64,000 nucleotides of DNA, taken from positions 2,063,501 to 2,127,500 of the forward strand of contig NZ_CP150662.1 in assembly GCF_038024125.1 (NCBI RefSeq), given 5' to 3'. The notes below the pieces were generated by a model that saw nothing but the letters and a program-made list of their open reading frames with translations, ran no database searches and was not told the origin of the DNA. Below are positions 36,606-46,173 of this stretch, in pieces. Each line of letters opens with the position of its first letter. The stretch's first letter is position 1. This DNA comes from Polaribacter gangjinensis. Lineage in GTDB: Bacteria > Bacteroidota > Bacteroidia > Flavobacteriales > Flavobacteriaceae. A program made the position numbers and the translations under genes.

Positions 36606-38387
36606 ATGTCAGAACATCATCATAAAGAAACATTTGTAACAAAATATATTTTCAGTCAAGATCACAAAATGATCTCAAAACAATTTTTGGTGACTGGTAT
36701 TTTTATGGGAGTTATTGCACTTTTAATGTCAATGCTTTTCCGTTTACAACTTGCTTGGCCCGATAAATCGTTTACAATTATCGAAGCTTTTCTAGGTCCA
36801 CATCAAACTGATGGAATCATGAATCCAGATATTTACCTAGCTTTGGTAACTATTCACGGGACTATCATGGTATTCTTTGTTTTAACTGCAGGATTAAGTG
36901 GTACATTTTCTAACCTTTTAATTCCATTGCAATTAGGTGCAAGAGATATGGCATCAGGTTTTTTAAACATGATTTCATATTGGTTATTTTTCTTGTCTAG
37001 TATAGTAATGGTAATTTCACTTTTTGTTGAAGCAGGTCCAGCATCAGCAGGATGGACAATTTATCCTCCATTAAGTGCTTTGCCACAAGCAATACCAGGT
37101 TCTGGAGCAGGAATGACTTTATGGTTGGTTTCTATGGCAATTTTTATTGCTTCTTCATTGATTGGAGCTTTAAATTATATCGTTACAGTTTTAAACCTAA
37201 GAACAAAAGGAATGAAAATGACAAGAATGCCATTAACAATTTGGGCATTTTTCATCACAGCTATGATTGGTGTAGTTTCATTCCCTGTATTATTATCTGC
37301 AGCGTTATTACTGATTTTTGATAGAAGTTTTGGAACATCTTTCTATCTTTCTGATATTTTTATTTCAGGTGAAGTATTGCATTACCAAGGTGGATCACCC
37401 GTTTTATTTGAACATTTATTCTGGTTTTTAGGACACCCTGAAGTTTATATTGTATTGCTTCCTGCACTTGGAATTACCTCTGAAATTATTTCAACAAATG
37501 CTAGAAAACCAATTTTTGGTTATAGAGCCATGGTAATGTCTATCATTGCAATCGCTTTCTTATCTACAATTGTTTGGGGACACCACATGTTTATTTCTGG
37601 AATGAATCCATTTTTAGGATCGGTATTTACATTCACAACTTTATTAATTGCTATTCCTTCAGCTGTAAAAGCATTCAATTATGTAACCACTCTTTGGAAA
37701 GGAAATCTACAACTAAATCCGGCAATGCTATTTTCAATTGGATTGGTTTCTACTTTCGTAACAGGAGGTTTAACAGGATTGGTTTTAGGAGATTCAGCTT
37801 TAGATATCAATATTCATGATACGTATTTCGTAGTTGCTCACTTCCATTTGGTAATGGGTGTTTCTGCAATTTTTGGAATGTATGCAGGTATTTATCATTG
37901 GTTCCCAAAAATGTATGGTCGTTTAATGAATAAAACTTTAGGATATTGGCATTTCTGGATTACTATCATTTGTGCCTATGGAGTTTTCTGGCCAATGCAT
38001 TTTATTGGATTAGCAGGTTTACCAAGAAGATATTATACCAACACAAATTTCCCAATGTTTGACGACATTGCTGATATCAACGTTGTGATTACCATTTTTG
38101 CAATTGTAGGTGGAATCGCTCAGATTATTTTCTTAGCAAACTTTTTCATCTCGATTTATAGAGGAGAAAAATCATCACAAAATCCTTGGAATTCAAATAC
38201 ATTAGAGTGGACAACTCCAGTAGAACATATTCATGGAAACTGGCCAGGAAAAATTCCTGAAGTTCACAGATGGCCTTATGATTACAGTAAACGTGTAGAT
38301 CCAAATGATGACAATAGTGATTATTTACATGGAAAAGATTTCGTTTCGCAAATCACACCTTTATTAGAAGGAGAAGAACCATCTTAA
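36606..38387 (+). CDS. coxA: Cytochrome c oxidase subunit I
   Basis: Catalytic haem-copper subunit reducing O2 to water while pumping protons. The 593-residue protein has about 12 transmembrane helices. The CuB/cross-linked His-Tyr segment reads FLGHPEVYIVLLPALG, the GHPEV motif of A1-type oxidases; WGHHMF supplies the other two CuB His; HFHLVMG holds the haem a3/a ligands. Downstream of coxB by 28 bp and followed by a strong terminator. Subunit III is not encoded in the operon. Confidence 0.96.
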   Translation: MSEHHHKETFVTKYIFSQDHKMISKQFLVTGIFMGVIALLMSMLFRLQLAWPDKSFTIIEAFLGPHQTDGIMNPDIYLALVTIHGTIMVFFVLTAGLSGTFSNLLIPLQLGARDMASGFLNMISYWLFFLSSIVMVISLFVEAGPASAGWTIYPPLSALPQAIPGSGAGMTLWLVSMAIFIASSLIGALNYIVTVLNLRTKGMKMTRMPLTIWAFFITAMIGVVSFPVLLSAALLLIFDRSFGTSFYLSDIFISGEVLHYQGGSPVLFEHLFWFLGHPEVYIVLLPALGITSEIISTNARKPIFGYRAMVMSIIAIAFLSTIVWGHHMFISGMNPFLGSVFTFTTLLIAIPSAVKAFNYVTTLWKGNLQLNPAMLFSIGLVSTFVTGGLTGLVLGDSALDINIHDTYFVVAHFHLVMGVSAIFGMYAGIYHWFPKMYGRLMNKTLGYWHFWITIICAYGVFWPMHFIGLAGLPRRYYTNTNFPMFDDIADINVVITIFAIVGGIAQIIFLANFFISIYRGEKSSQNPWNSNTLEWTTPVEHIHGNWPGKIPEVHRWPYDYSKRVDPNDDNSDYLHGKDFVSQITPLLEGEEPS

Positions 38388-38404
38388 AACACATAAATTT
38401 TTCT

Positions 38405-38435
38405 AAAAAACCTTTCCAATTTGGAAAGGTTTTTT
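38405..38435 (+). terminator. Intrinsic terminator after coxA
   Basis: AAAAAACCTTTCC pairs with GGAAAGGTTTTTT around a 5-nt AATTT centre; terminal T run to 38435. Ends the act-cox operon. Confidence 0.9.
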
Positions 38436-38446
38436 CGTTTTATTTT

Positions 38447-38474
38447 CCTGCAAGGTTTTCAAAACGGTGTAGGT
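38447..38474. repeat. Degenerate copy of an intergenic palindrome
   Basis: CCTGCAAGGTTTT followed by AAAACGGTGTAGGT. It shares the exact 13-mer CCTGCAAGGTTTT with the fuller palindrome at 52981-53012, but its right arm is damaged. Located between the coxA terminator and ruvB. Confidence 0.6.
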
Positions 38475-38492
38475 ATAAAATGCAAAATCTAG

Positions 38493-38500
38493 TATCTTTG
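38493..38500 (+). promoter_or_regulatory. -7 box immediately upstream of ruvB
   Basis: TATCTTTG matches TAnnTTTG and ends 5 nt before the ruvB ATG at 38506, implying a leaderless or nearly leaderless mRNA if this box is used. No TTG at -33. Confidence 0.4.
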
Positions 38501-38505
38501 TGTAT

Positions 38506-39528
38506 ATGAACGAAAATCTAAATCCTGAGAATTCAAACTTTTCTAATGAAGAATTAGAAGTTGAAAAAAAACTACGTCCTCTTTCTTTTGACGATTTTAC
38601 AGGTCAAGATCAAGCATTAGAAAACCTAAAAGTTTTTGTACAAGCAGCTAATAAAAGAGGTGAAGCTTTAGATCATACTTTGTTTCATGGACCTCCAGGT
38701 TTAGGAAAAACAACATTAGCTCATATTTTGGCAAATGAATTGAAAGTTGGAATCAAAGTAACTTCAGGACCAGTTTTAGATAAACCTGGAGATTTAGCAG
38801 GTTTACTAACAAATTTAGATGAGCGTGATGTACTTTTTATTGATGAAATTCACAGATTAAGTCCGGTTGTAGAAGAGTATTTATACTCAGCCATGGAAGA
38901 TTACAAAATCGACATTATGATTGAATCTGGACCAAATGCACGTACAGTTCAAATCAATTTAGAGCCTTTCACATTAATTGGCGCAACAACTCGCTCAGGC
39001 TTGTTAACAGCGCCAATGAGAGCACGTTTTGGCATCAGTAGTAGATTGCAATACTACTCTAAAGAACTGCTAACAACCATTATCCAAAGAAGTGCACAAA
39101 TATTAAAAGTTCCCATTTCTATGGAAGCTGCTATTGAAATTGCTGGCAGAAGTAGAGGAACTCCAAGAATTGCAAATGCATTGTTACGGAGAGTTCGTGA
39201 TTTTGCTCAAATTAAAGGAAATGGAAAAATCACCATCGAAATTGCTCAATTTGCTTTAAAAGCATTGAATGTAGACACTTATGGTTTGGACGAAATGGAC
39301 AATAAAATTCTCACAACTATTATTGATAAATTTAAAGGTGGTCCTGTAGGAATCAGCACTATTGCAACTGCAGTTGGCGAAAATGTAGAAACCATTGAAG
39401 AGGTGTATGAACCATTTTTAATTCAACAAGGGTTTATTGCAAGAACACCAAGAGGAAGAGAAGTAACAGCATTGGCATACAAACACTTAGACAGAATAAA
39501 AGGAAGTACCCAAGGAGAATTGTTTTAA
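38506..39528 (+). CDS. ruvB: Holliday junction branch-migration ATPase RuvB
   Basis: Hexameric AAA+ motor that with RuvA drives Holliday junction migration. The 340-residue protein shows [12 protein letters not shown], Walker [14 protein letters not shown] (near 60), Walker [12 protein letters not shown], sensor GATTRSGLL, and the winged-helix C-terminus ([22 protein letters not shown]). I start at the ATG at 38506 ([10 protein letters not shown]); a GTG at 38500 is in frame but overlaps the -7 box. SulP follows after 3 bp. Confidence 0.96.
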   Translation: MNENLNPENSNFSNEELEVEKKLRPLSFDDFTGQDQALENLKVFVQAANKRGEALDHTLFHGPPGLGKTTLAHILANELKVGIKVTSGPVLDKPGDLAGLLTNLDERDVLFIDEIHRLSPVVEEYLYSAMEDYKIDIMIESGPNARTVQINLEPFTLIGATTRSGLLTAPMRARFGISSRLQYYSKELLTTIIQRSAQILKVPISMEAAIEIAGRSRGTPRIANALLRRVRDFAQIKGNGKITIEIAQFALKALNVDTYGLDEMDNKILTTIIDKFKGGPVGISTIATAVGENVETIEEVYEPFLIQQGFIARTPRGREVTALAYKHLDRIKGSTQGELF

Positions 39529-39531
39529 AAA

Positions 39532-41259
39532 ATGAATATCAAAAAGATTGTTCCTATTGTTGATTGGTTACCCAATTATCAAAAATCCTTGTTCAAAGGC
39601 GATTTGATTGCGGGAATTACAGTCGGAATTATTTTGATTCCGCAAGGAATTGCGTATGCTTTAATTGCAGGTTTACCACCTATTTACGGATTGTATTGTG
39701 CCTTAGTACCCCAAGTAATGTATGCTATTTTCGGTTCTTCAAGACAGGTAGCTATTGGTCCTGTTGCCATGGATTCGTTAATTGTTGCAACTGGAGTTTC
39801 TACATTAGCTTTGGCAGGATCAGATAGTTATATTGAAATTGCCATTTTATTAGCTTTAATGGTTGGAACAATTCAATTTGTTTTGGGTATTTTCAGCTTA
39901 GGATTTATTGTAAATTTCTTGTCAAGACCTGTAATTACGGGATTTACATCTGCAGTTGCCTTGATTATTGGCATCAATCAATTTAGAAATTTATTGGGAG
40001 TTGATTTTATTCAAAGTGATCAAATTCACGTACTTTTAGAAGATATTTTGATGCAAATTTCATTTTACAATTTGCCAACAACTATCATTGGTTTGATTGC
40101 TGTCAGCATCATTTTTATTTTAAGAAAAATTGACAAAAGAATTCCAAGTGCACTAATTGTTGTTGTTTTAGGAATTGTAATCATGAAGTTTTTTGGCAAG
40201 AATTTGACAGAAGTTGCCATCGTTAAAAATATTCCTTCAGGATTGCCAACTTTCGGAATTCCAACTATTGATTTTGAGCAAATTAGAGAACTTTTTCCAA
40301 TTGCATTAACCTTAGTAATGGTTGGTTATTTAGAAACCATTTCTATTGGAAAATCGTTAGAAGCAAAACAAGATGTGTATAAAATTCGTCCAAATCAAGA
40401 GTTGATAGCTTTAGGATTGAGTAATATTTTTGGTTCTTTTTTTAAAGCATATCCCTCAGCTTCTAGTTTTTCTCGCTCTGCAATCAATCAAGAAAGTGGC
40501 GCAAAAACAGGAATGGCAGCGTTAATTTCGGTAGTGATGGTAATGATTACTTTACTTTTTTTAACGCCATTATTTTATTTTTTACCTAAAACAATTTTGG
40601 CAGCTATCATTATTGTGGCTGTTTTTGCTCTGGTCAATGTCAAAGAAGCTGCATTTTTGTGGCGCGCCAATAATTTAGATTTTTGGTTATTGATTTCTAC
40701 TTTTATTGCAACCTTATTTTTTGGAATTGAATACGGAATTACAGTAGGTGTAGGATTGTCGCTAGTTGTGCTCATTTTTAGAACATCAAGACCTTATGTA
40801 GTAGAATTAGGAAAAGTTCCTGATGCCAATTTTTACAGAAATAAAGAACGCTTTGAAGAAGTAATTATTGAGGACGATATTCTCGTTTTTCGTTTTGATG
40901 CCCAATTATTTTATGCAAATTCAAGTTATTTTAGAGATAAAATGGACGAAATGACAGATAAAAAAGGAAAGGCATTAAAATTGATAGTTTTAGATTCTGA
41001 AAGTATCAATAGAATAGATAGCACAGGAGTTGAAATGCTCAAAGAACGCATTAAATATTATCAGAAAAAAGGCGTTTTATTTTATTTTGCAGGAGCAAAA
41101 GGACCTTTGAGAGACGCTTTATTCAAAGGCGGACTTTTAGAAATCATTGATGTCAATCATTTTTTTATGAGAGCCAATGATGCTGTTAAGTTTTTTAGAA
41201 CTGGAGATAGAAAAAGGCAAGAAAAGTATGCAAAATACATTCATCAAGCCTATAAATAA
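39532..41259 (+). CDS. SulP-family anion transporter with STAS domain
   Basis: Inner-membrane transporter, probably for sulfate, bicarbonate or another inorganic anion. The 575-residue protein has the SulP core of about 12-14 helices (opening KGDLIAGITVGIILIPQGIAYALIAGLPP, a family hallmark) and a C-terminal STAS domain at about 445-560 (LKLIVLDSESINRIDSTGVEML). It starts 3 bp after ruvB, so may be read through from it, and precedes sulfur-handling genes, which makes sulfate a reasonable but unproven substrate. Confidence 0.9.
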   Translation: MNIKKIVPIVDWLPNYQKSLFKGDLIAGITVGIILIPQGIAYALIAGLPPIYGLYCALVPQVMYAIFGSSRQVAIGPVAMDSLIVATGVSTLALAGSDSYIEIAILLALMVGTIQFVLGIFSLGFIVNFLSRPVITGFTSAVALIIGINQFRNLLGVDFIQSDQIHVLLEDILMQISFYNLPTTIIGLIAVSIIFILRKIDKRIPSALIVVVLGIVIMKFFGKNLTEVAIVKNIPSGLPTFGIPTIDFEQIRELFPIALTLVMVGYLETISIGKSLEAKQDVYKIRPNQELIALGLSNIFGSFFKAYPSASSFSRSAINQESGAKTGMAALISVVMVMITLLFLTPLFYFLPKTILAAIIIVAVFALVNVKEAAFLWRANNLDFWLLISTFIATLFFGIEYGITVGVGLSLVVLIFRTSRPYVVELGKVPDANFYRNKERFEEVIIEDDILVFRFDAQLFYANSSYFRDKMDEMTDKKGKALKLIVLDSESINRIDSTGVEMLKERIKYYQKKGVLFYFAGAKGPLRDALFKGGLLEIIDVNHFFMRANDAVKFFRTGDRKRQEKYAKYIHQAYK

Positions 41260-41305
41260 ATAAAAAAATTTGATAAAAATCAGGAAATCATTGCAATATC
41301 AATCG

Positions 41306-41313
41306 TAAATTTG
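41306..41313 (+). promoter_or_regulatory. -7 box of the MBL-rhodanese gene
   Basis: TAAATTTG matches TAnnTTTG and lies 24 nt before the ATG at 41338. It overlaps the alternative in-frame starts at 41311 and 41314, which are therefore unlikely. Confidence 0.45.
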
Positions 41314-41337
41314 ATGTTGCTTAAAAATAATTTATCC

Positions 41338-42741
41338 ATGAAAATAGCACAAATTTATACAGGATGTTTAGCGCAAGGAGCCTATTATATTGAAAGTAAT
41401 GGCGAAGTTGCCATTATTGATCCTTTAAGAGAAGTACAAGATTATATTGACAGAGCCGAAAAAGACAATGCCAAAATTAAATATATTTTTGAAACGCATT
41501 TTCATGCAGATTTTGTAAGTGGCCATGTAACATTAGCAGAAAAAACAGGGGCTAAAATTGTTTTTGGACCAACAGCACAAACTAATTTTGATGCGTTGAT
41601 TGCTGAGGATAATCAAGTTTTTACAATTGGAAATATTACCATAACTGCGCTTCATACGCCTGGTCATACCATGGAAAGCACTTGTTATTTATTGAAAGAT
41701 GAAAACGGAAAAGATCACGCTCTTTTTAGTGGAGATACGTTGTTTTTGGGTGACGTTGGAAGACCAGATTTGGCTCAGAAAGGAAACATTACTGAAAAAG
41801 ATTTAGCCGGATTTTTATACGATAGTTTAAGAACAAAAGTCATGACTTTAGCAGATGATGTCATTGTTTATCCTGCACATGGAGCTGGCTCAGCTTGTGG
41901 AAAAAACCTTAGCAAAGAAACTGTTGGTACAATTGGAAATCAAAAAGAAACCAATTATGCTTTGAGAGCCAATATGACCAAAGAAGAATTTATAAAAGAA
42001 GTTACAGATGGTTTGTTGCCTCCTCCAGCCTATTTTCCATTGAATGTAAAGTTGAATAAAGAAGGATATGAAAATATTGATAATGTTATCAAAAATAGTG
42101 CAAAACCTTTGTCTGCTGAAGAATTTGAATTGCTAGCCAATGAAACGGATGCTGTTATTTTAGACGTTCGTCATCAATCAGAATTTTCGAAAGGATTCAT
42201 TCCTCAATCTATTTTTATAGGTTTGGGAGGTACATTTGCACCCTGGGTTGGTGCGTTGATTAAAGATATCAAACAAGAAATTTTATTAGTGACTCCAATT
42301 GGTGAAGAAGAAAGTACCATTACTCGTTTATCAAGAGTTGGTTTTGATAATGTGATTGGATATTTAGACGGAAGTTTTGAAACATGGAAAAAATCTGGAA
42401 AAGAAATCGATGTTTTAAATGCCATTTCTGTGGCAGCTTTAGAAGAAAAAATTGCTGAAAATCCATTAATTTTTGACGTTAGAAAACCTGGAGAATATTT
42501 AAGTGAACATGCCTTGATTGCAGAAAATACTCCTTTGGATTATTTGAATGATCACATCAGCCAATTTCCTGACAAGAAACCATTTTATGTGCATTGTGCA
42601 GGTGGATATCGTTCAGTAATTGCGGCTTCAATTTTAAAAGCACGTGGTTTTCACAATGTGATTGATATTTTAGGTGGATTTGATGCTATTAAAAATTCAT
42701 CCATTGAAAAATCGGCATATGTATGTCCTTCAACGTTATAA
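41338..42741 (+). CDS. Metallo-beta-lactamase-fold hydrolase with two rhodanese domains (persulfide dioxygenase-like)
   Basis: The 467-residue protein resembles ETHE1/Blh-type persulfide dioxygenase fused to rhodaneses. The N-terminal MBL domain has the metal motif THFHADFVSGH (near 50-60), a later LHTPGHTMES and FSGDTLFLGDVGRPDL. The first rhodanese (about 265-355) has VILDVRHQSEF but no Cys where the catalytic loop should be (VTPIGEEEST), so it is probably inactive. The second (about 375-467) has the active-site loop HCAGGYRS. Expected role is oxidation or transfer of sulfane sulfur. Start chosen at 41338 because of the -7 box. Followed 13 bp later by another rhodanese. Confidence 0.88.
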   Translation: MKIAQIYTGCLAQGAYYIESNGEVAIIDPLREVQDYIDRAEKDNAKIKYIFETHFHADFVSGHVTLAEKTGAKIVFGPTAQTNFDALIAEDNQVFTIGNITITALHTPGHTMESTCYLLKDENGKDHALFSGDTLFLGDVGRPDLAQKGNITEKDLAGFLYDSLRTKVMTLADDVIVYPAHGAGSACGKNLSKETVGTIGNQKETNYALRANMTKEEFIKEVTDGLLPPPAYFPLNVKLNKEGYENIDNVIKNSAKPLSAEEFELLANETDAVILDVRHQSEFSKGFIPQSIFIGLGGTFAPWVGALIKDIKQEILLVTPIGEEESTITRLSRVGFDNVIGYLDGSFETWKKSGKEIDVLNAISVAALEEKIAENPLIFDVRKPGEYLSEHALIAENTPLDYLNDHISQFPDKKPFYVHCAGGYRSVIAASILKARGFHNVIDILGGFDAIKNSSIEKSAYVCPSTL

Positions 42742-42754
42742 TATATTTTTGAAA

Positions 42755-43114
42755 ATGAGGTATTTAGTTCTGTTTGTAAGTCTGTTTTTTGTCACTTGTG
42801 GAAACTCGCAAGAAACAACATTTATTTCTGTATCAGATTTGAAAACGTTACTTTCAAAAGAGAAAATACAATTGTTAGACGTTAGAACTCCTGAAGAAAT
42901 TGCTCAAGGAAGTATTAAAACGGCTCAATTTGTCAATCTTTTTGATCCCAATTTTTATCAAAAAGCAAGTTTAAAATTAGACAAATCAAAACCTGTATAT
43001 GTGTATTGCAACACATCAAACAGAAGTAAATCAGCCTCAAAAATTTTAAAAGAAAACGGATTTAAAATCATCATTTTAGAGGGTGGTTATTCATCTTGGA
43101 AATCAAAAAATTAA
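42755..43114 (+). CDS. Rhodanese-domain lipoprotein
   Basis: The 119-residue protein starts with a lipoprotein signal (MRYLVLFVSLFFVTCGN, lipobox VTC). A rhodanese domain follows with VSDLKTLL, LLDVRTPEEIAQG and the catalytic loop YCNTSNRSKSA with its Cys. It is therefore a membrane-anchored sulfurtransferase facing the periplasm. The longer reading frame from 42674 is rejected because it overlaps the upstream gene and buries the signal peptide. Follows the MBL-rhodanese and precedes an HMA-domain gene by 5 bp. Confidence 0.88.
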   Translation: MRYLVLFVSLFFVTCGNSQETTFISVSDLKTLLSKEKIQLLDVRTPEEIAQGSIKTAQFVNLFDPNFYQKASLKLDKSKPVYVYCNTSNRSKSASKILKENGFKIIILEGGYSSWKSKN

Positions 43115-43119
43115 ACAAA

Positions 43120-43386
43120 ATGACTACAAATATTCAAATAGAAAACTTAAAATGTGGTGGTTGTGCAGCTACCATCAAAAAAGGAATTTCATCGATAAAT
43201 GGTGTGAATGATGTTGCAGTTGATGTAGAAAATTCAATAGTAACTATTGATTCAGAAAACGCAAACCTGGTTGAAATCAAAGAAAAACTTTCCAAATTAG
43301 GATATCCAGAAGTGGGAGATAAAAACACAGTACTTCACAAAGCAAAATCGTTTGTGAGTTGTGCTGTTGGAAAAATGGATTCATAA
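43120..43386 (+). CDS. Heavy-metal-associated (HMA) domain protein
   Basis: An 88-residue cytoplasmic protein with one HMA fold: IENLKCGGCAATIKKG with the metal-binding C-x2-C, then GVNDVAVDVENSIVTID and LSKLGYPEVGD. A second region near the C-terminus, KSFVSCAVGKMDS, adds one more Cys. It may bind copper or another soft metal. Start placed at 43120, since the earlier ATG (43096) overlaps the rhodanese gene and lacks family similarity. Likely co-transcribed with the two rhodanese genes. Confidence 0.85.
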   Translation: MTTNIQIENLKCGGCAATIKKGISSINGVNDVAVDVENSIVTIDSENANLVEIKEKLSKLGYPEVGDKNTVLHKAKSFVSCAVGKMDS

Positions 43387-43422
43387 TCGTCTTCAAATGA
43401 AAAAAGTCCAGTAAATTGCGTC

Positions 43423-45279
43423 ATGCAAACCAATCTCCTTTTTATTACGCCACCATTTACGCAATTAAATACAGCATATCCTGCAAGTGCTTATTTAAAA
43501 GGGTTTTTAGAAAAAAATGAGGTTTCTTTTGCGCACTGTGATTTAAGTATTGAGCTTTTTACAGCCATTTTTACAAGCGATTTTTTACAAGAAATTTTTA
43601 AAGAAGCAGATGATTTAAAAAATTTTGATTTTCCAAAAGTTCGAAAGTTGAAGGAAATTTACATTTCAAGAGTTGATTTTGTAATTGCTTTTCTTCAAAA
43701 ACAAGATATTGAAAGTGCTAATAAAATTTTGGAAACCAATTTTTTGCCAAAAGGTCACAGGTTGATTCATGTAAATAAAGCTATCAAATGGGAAAATGGT
43801 GAATCAGGAATTATTGACAAAGCAAAACATTATTCCACACTTTTTATTGAAGAAATTGGCGATTTTATTCAGGCAAATGTTGATGAATTTTTTGCATTTA
43901 CAAAATACGCTGAACAAATTGCAACAGCAGCAAGCAATTTTAATCAAATTGATGAATTTTTAAACAGTCAACATTCTTTGATTGAAGACAAAATGTTCGA
44001 CCTTTTAGAAACGCAAATTTTAGAACATTCCCCAAATTTGGTTTGTTTTACGATTCCTTTTCCTGGAAATTTATTTGCGGCTTTGCGTTGTTCTCAATTC
44101 ATTAAACAGTTTTTTCCGAAGATTTCTATCGCAATTGGTGGTGGTTATTGCAATACTGAACTACGTTCATTAAGTGACCCAAGAATTTTTGAGTATGTAG
44201 ATTTTATTTCGTTGGATGATGGTGAAGGACCTTTACTTAAAATTGTTCATTTTTTAGAGGGTAAAATTGATATCAATCAACTAGAAAGAACGTATATTTT
44301 AGAAAAAAACAAGGTTGTTTATAAAAATAAAACGCCCAATACCATTTATCATCACAAAAATTTGCCTGCGCCAAGTTACGCAGGTTTGCCTTTTCATAAA
44401 TATGTGTCTTTTTTGGATGTAGTAAATCCAATGCACAGAATGTGGACAGATGCAAGATGGAATAAACTCACGATTTCTCATGGATGTTATTGGAAGCAAT
44501 GTTCTTTTTGCGATGTTACGTTAGATTATATTGGTAATTATCAAAATACTACTGCAGATGATTTGGTCAATAAAATTGAGCAAATTATGCAAGATACTGG
44601 CATTACAGGTTTTCATTTTGTAGATGAAGCTGCACCTCCAAAAATGCTCAAAGCACTTTCTTTGAAATTGATAGAAAGAGATGTAAAAATTACTTGGTGG
44701 ACAAACATTCGTTTCGAAAAAACCTTCGATTTTGAGTTGTGTCAACTCATGGCAAAATCAGGTTGCATTGCTGTAACTGGTGGTTTAGAAGTTGCTTCAG
44801 ACAGATTATTGGCAAAAATGAAAAAAGGTGTAGATATTGCGCAAGTTACGAGAGTTACTCACAATTTTTCGCAAAATAATATTTTGGTTCATGCCTATTT
44901 GATGTATGGTTTTCCTACAGAAACAGAACAAGAAACTATAGATTCTTTGGAAGTTGTAAGGCAATTATTTGAGAAAAATTGCATTCAATCTGCATTTTGG
45001 CATCAATTTACAGCAACTGCTCATAGTCCTGTTGGACAAAATCCGGATGAATTTAGCATTGAGATTATTGGTCCTACTTTTGAAGGATTTGCTCAAAATG
45101 ATTTGTATCACAAAGACCCAAAAGGCGCAGATCATCCAAAATATACCAAAGGATTAAACTTGGCATTGCATAATTATTTGAATAATGCAGGTTATCAAGA
45201 AAATCTGCAAAATTGGTTCGATTTTCCCATTCCAAAAACCACACATCCTAAAAATTTAATTGAGGGATTTTTAAGTTGA
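43423..45279 (+). CDS. B12-binding-type radical SAM protein
   Basis: The 618-residue protein combines an N-terminal cobalamin-binding-like region (LLFITPPFTQLNTAYP start; KISIAIGGGYCNTELRSLSD near 230-250) and a radical SAM core from about 345. The cluster motif is CYWKQCSFC, with C355, C360 and C363, a C-x4-C-x2-C spacing rather than the common C-x3-C-x2-C. Further core features include GFHFVDEAAPPKML and GCIAVTGGLEVASDRLLAKM. A HExxx radical substrate cannot be predicted; neighbours do not form an obvious biosynthetic cluster. Converges with the sigma factor gene. Confidence 0.85.
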   Translation: MQTNLLFITPPFTQLNTAYPASAYLKGFLEKNEVSFAHCDLSIELFTAIFTSDFLQEIFKEADDLKNFDFPKVRKLKEIYISRVDFVIAFLQKQDIESANKILETNFLPKGHRLIHVNKAIKWENGESGIIDKAKHYSTLFIEEIGDFIQANVDEFFAFTKYAEQIATAASNFNQIDEFLNSQHSLIEDKMFDLLETQILEHSPNLVCFTIPFPGNLFAALRCSQFIKQFFPKISIAIGGGYCNTELRSLSDPRIFEYVDFISLDDGEGPLLKIVHFLEGKIDINQLERTYILEKNKVVYKNKTPNTIYHHKNLPAPSYAGLPFHKYVSFLDVVNPMHRMWTDARWNKLTISHGCYWKQCSFCDVTLDYIGNYQNTTADDLVNKIEQIMQDTGITGFHFVDEAAPPKMLKALSLKLIERDVKITWWTNIRFEKTFDFELCQLMAKSGCIAVTGGLEVASDRLLAKMKKGVDIAQVTRVTHNFSQNNILVHAYLMYGFPTETEQETIDSLEVVRQLFEKNCIQSAFWHQFTATAHSPVGQNPDEFSIEIIGPTFEGFAQNDLYHKDPKGADHPKYTKGLNLALHNYLNNAGYQENLQNWFDFPIPKTTHPKNLIEGFLS

Positions 45280-45291
45280 AAATTTAATTTA

Positions 45292-46155
45292 TCAAAGATA
45301 CGTTCTTAAAACAGTAGCCCTAGATTTTGATTTTAATTTATTCAAAGCGCGTTGTTTTACTTGACGAACACGTTCTCTTGTGATATTAAAAGTCTCACCA
45401 ATTTCTGTCAAACTGTAAGTGGTGTTTTTATTATTCAACCCATAATACATTTGAATAATTGCAGCTTCTTTTTCAGGAAGTGTATTTAATGCTCTGCTAA
45501 TTTCAATTTCTAAGGATTTTTTCATCAAAGAATTATCAGGTTTTGGAGAATCTTCTGAACCTAAAATAGAGTAAAAATTAGCATCTTCACCTTCTCTAAA
45601 AGGAGCATCCATAGACAAATGTCTGCCAGAATTTTTCATGCTTTGTGCAATATTTTGCTCGGTCAAATCCAATTCATTGGCGATTTCAACATACGAAGGA
45701 ACTCGTTCGTTTTGCTGCTCTAATTTTGCATATACTTTATTAATTTTATTGATGCTTCCAATTTTATTTAACGGCAAACGCACAATTCTTGATTGTTCAG
45801 CCAACGCTTGTAAAATTGATTGACGAATCCACCAAACTGCATACGAAATAAATTTAAAACCTCTTGTTTCATCAAATCTTTTGGCAGCTTTTACCAATCC
45901 TAAATTGCCTTCATTAATTAAATCAGATAATTTTAAACCTTGATTTTGATATTGTTTGGCAACAGAAACCACGAATCGTAAGTTCGATTTTACCAATAAA
46001 TCCAATGCTCTTTTATCGCCTTTTTTAATTTTTATTGCCAATTCTACTTCTTCATCAGCCGTAATCAATTCGATTTTACTAATTTCTTGAAAGTATTTTT
46101 CCAAAGATTTCGCATCTCGATTTGTTACTTGTTTTGTGATTTTAAGTTGCCTCAT
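45292..46155 (-). CDS. rpoD: Primary RNA polymerase sigma factor (Bacteroidetes RpoD/SigA)
   Basis: Housekeeping sigma factor that reads TTG/TAnnTTTG promoters. At 287 residues it has the short Bacteroidetes form lacking region 1.1. Region 2 motifs are present ([53 protein letters not shown]), as are region 3 and the region 4 helix-turn-helix ([23 protein letters not shown]). A 63-codon gene ends 18 bp upstream on the same strand. Confidence 0.95.
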   Translation of the reverse strand: MRQLKITKQVTNRDAKSLEKYFQEISKIELITADEEVELAIKIKKGDKRALDLLVKSNLRFVVSVAKQYQNQGLKLSDLINEGNLGLVKAAKRFDETRGFKFISYAVWWIRQSILQALAEQSRIVRLPLNKIGSINKINKVYAKLEQQNERVPSYVEIANELDLTEQNIAQSMKNSGRHLSMDAPFREGEDANFYSILGSEDSPKPDNSLMKKSLEIEISRALNTLPEKEAAIIQMYYGLNNKNTTYSLTEIGETFNITRERVRQVKQRALNKLKSKSRATVLRTYL

Positions 46156-46173
46156 ATATTATTTTTAATTTTT

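Noticed and set aside
38500-38505. GTG start two codons upstream of ruvB
   Set aside because: Overlaps the -7 box; the ATG at 38506 matches the family N-terminus.
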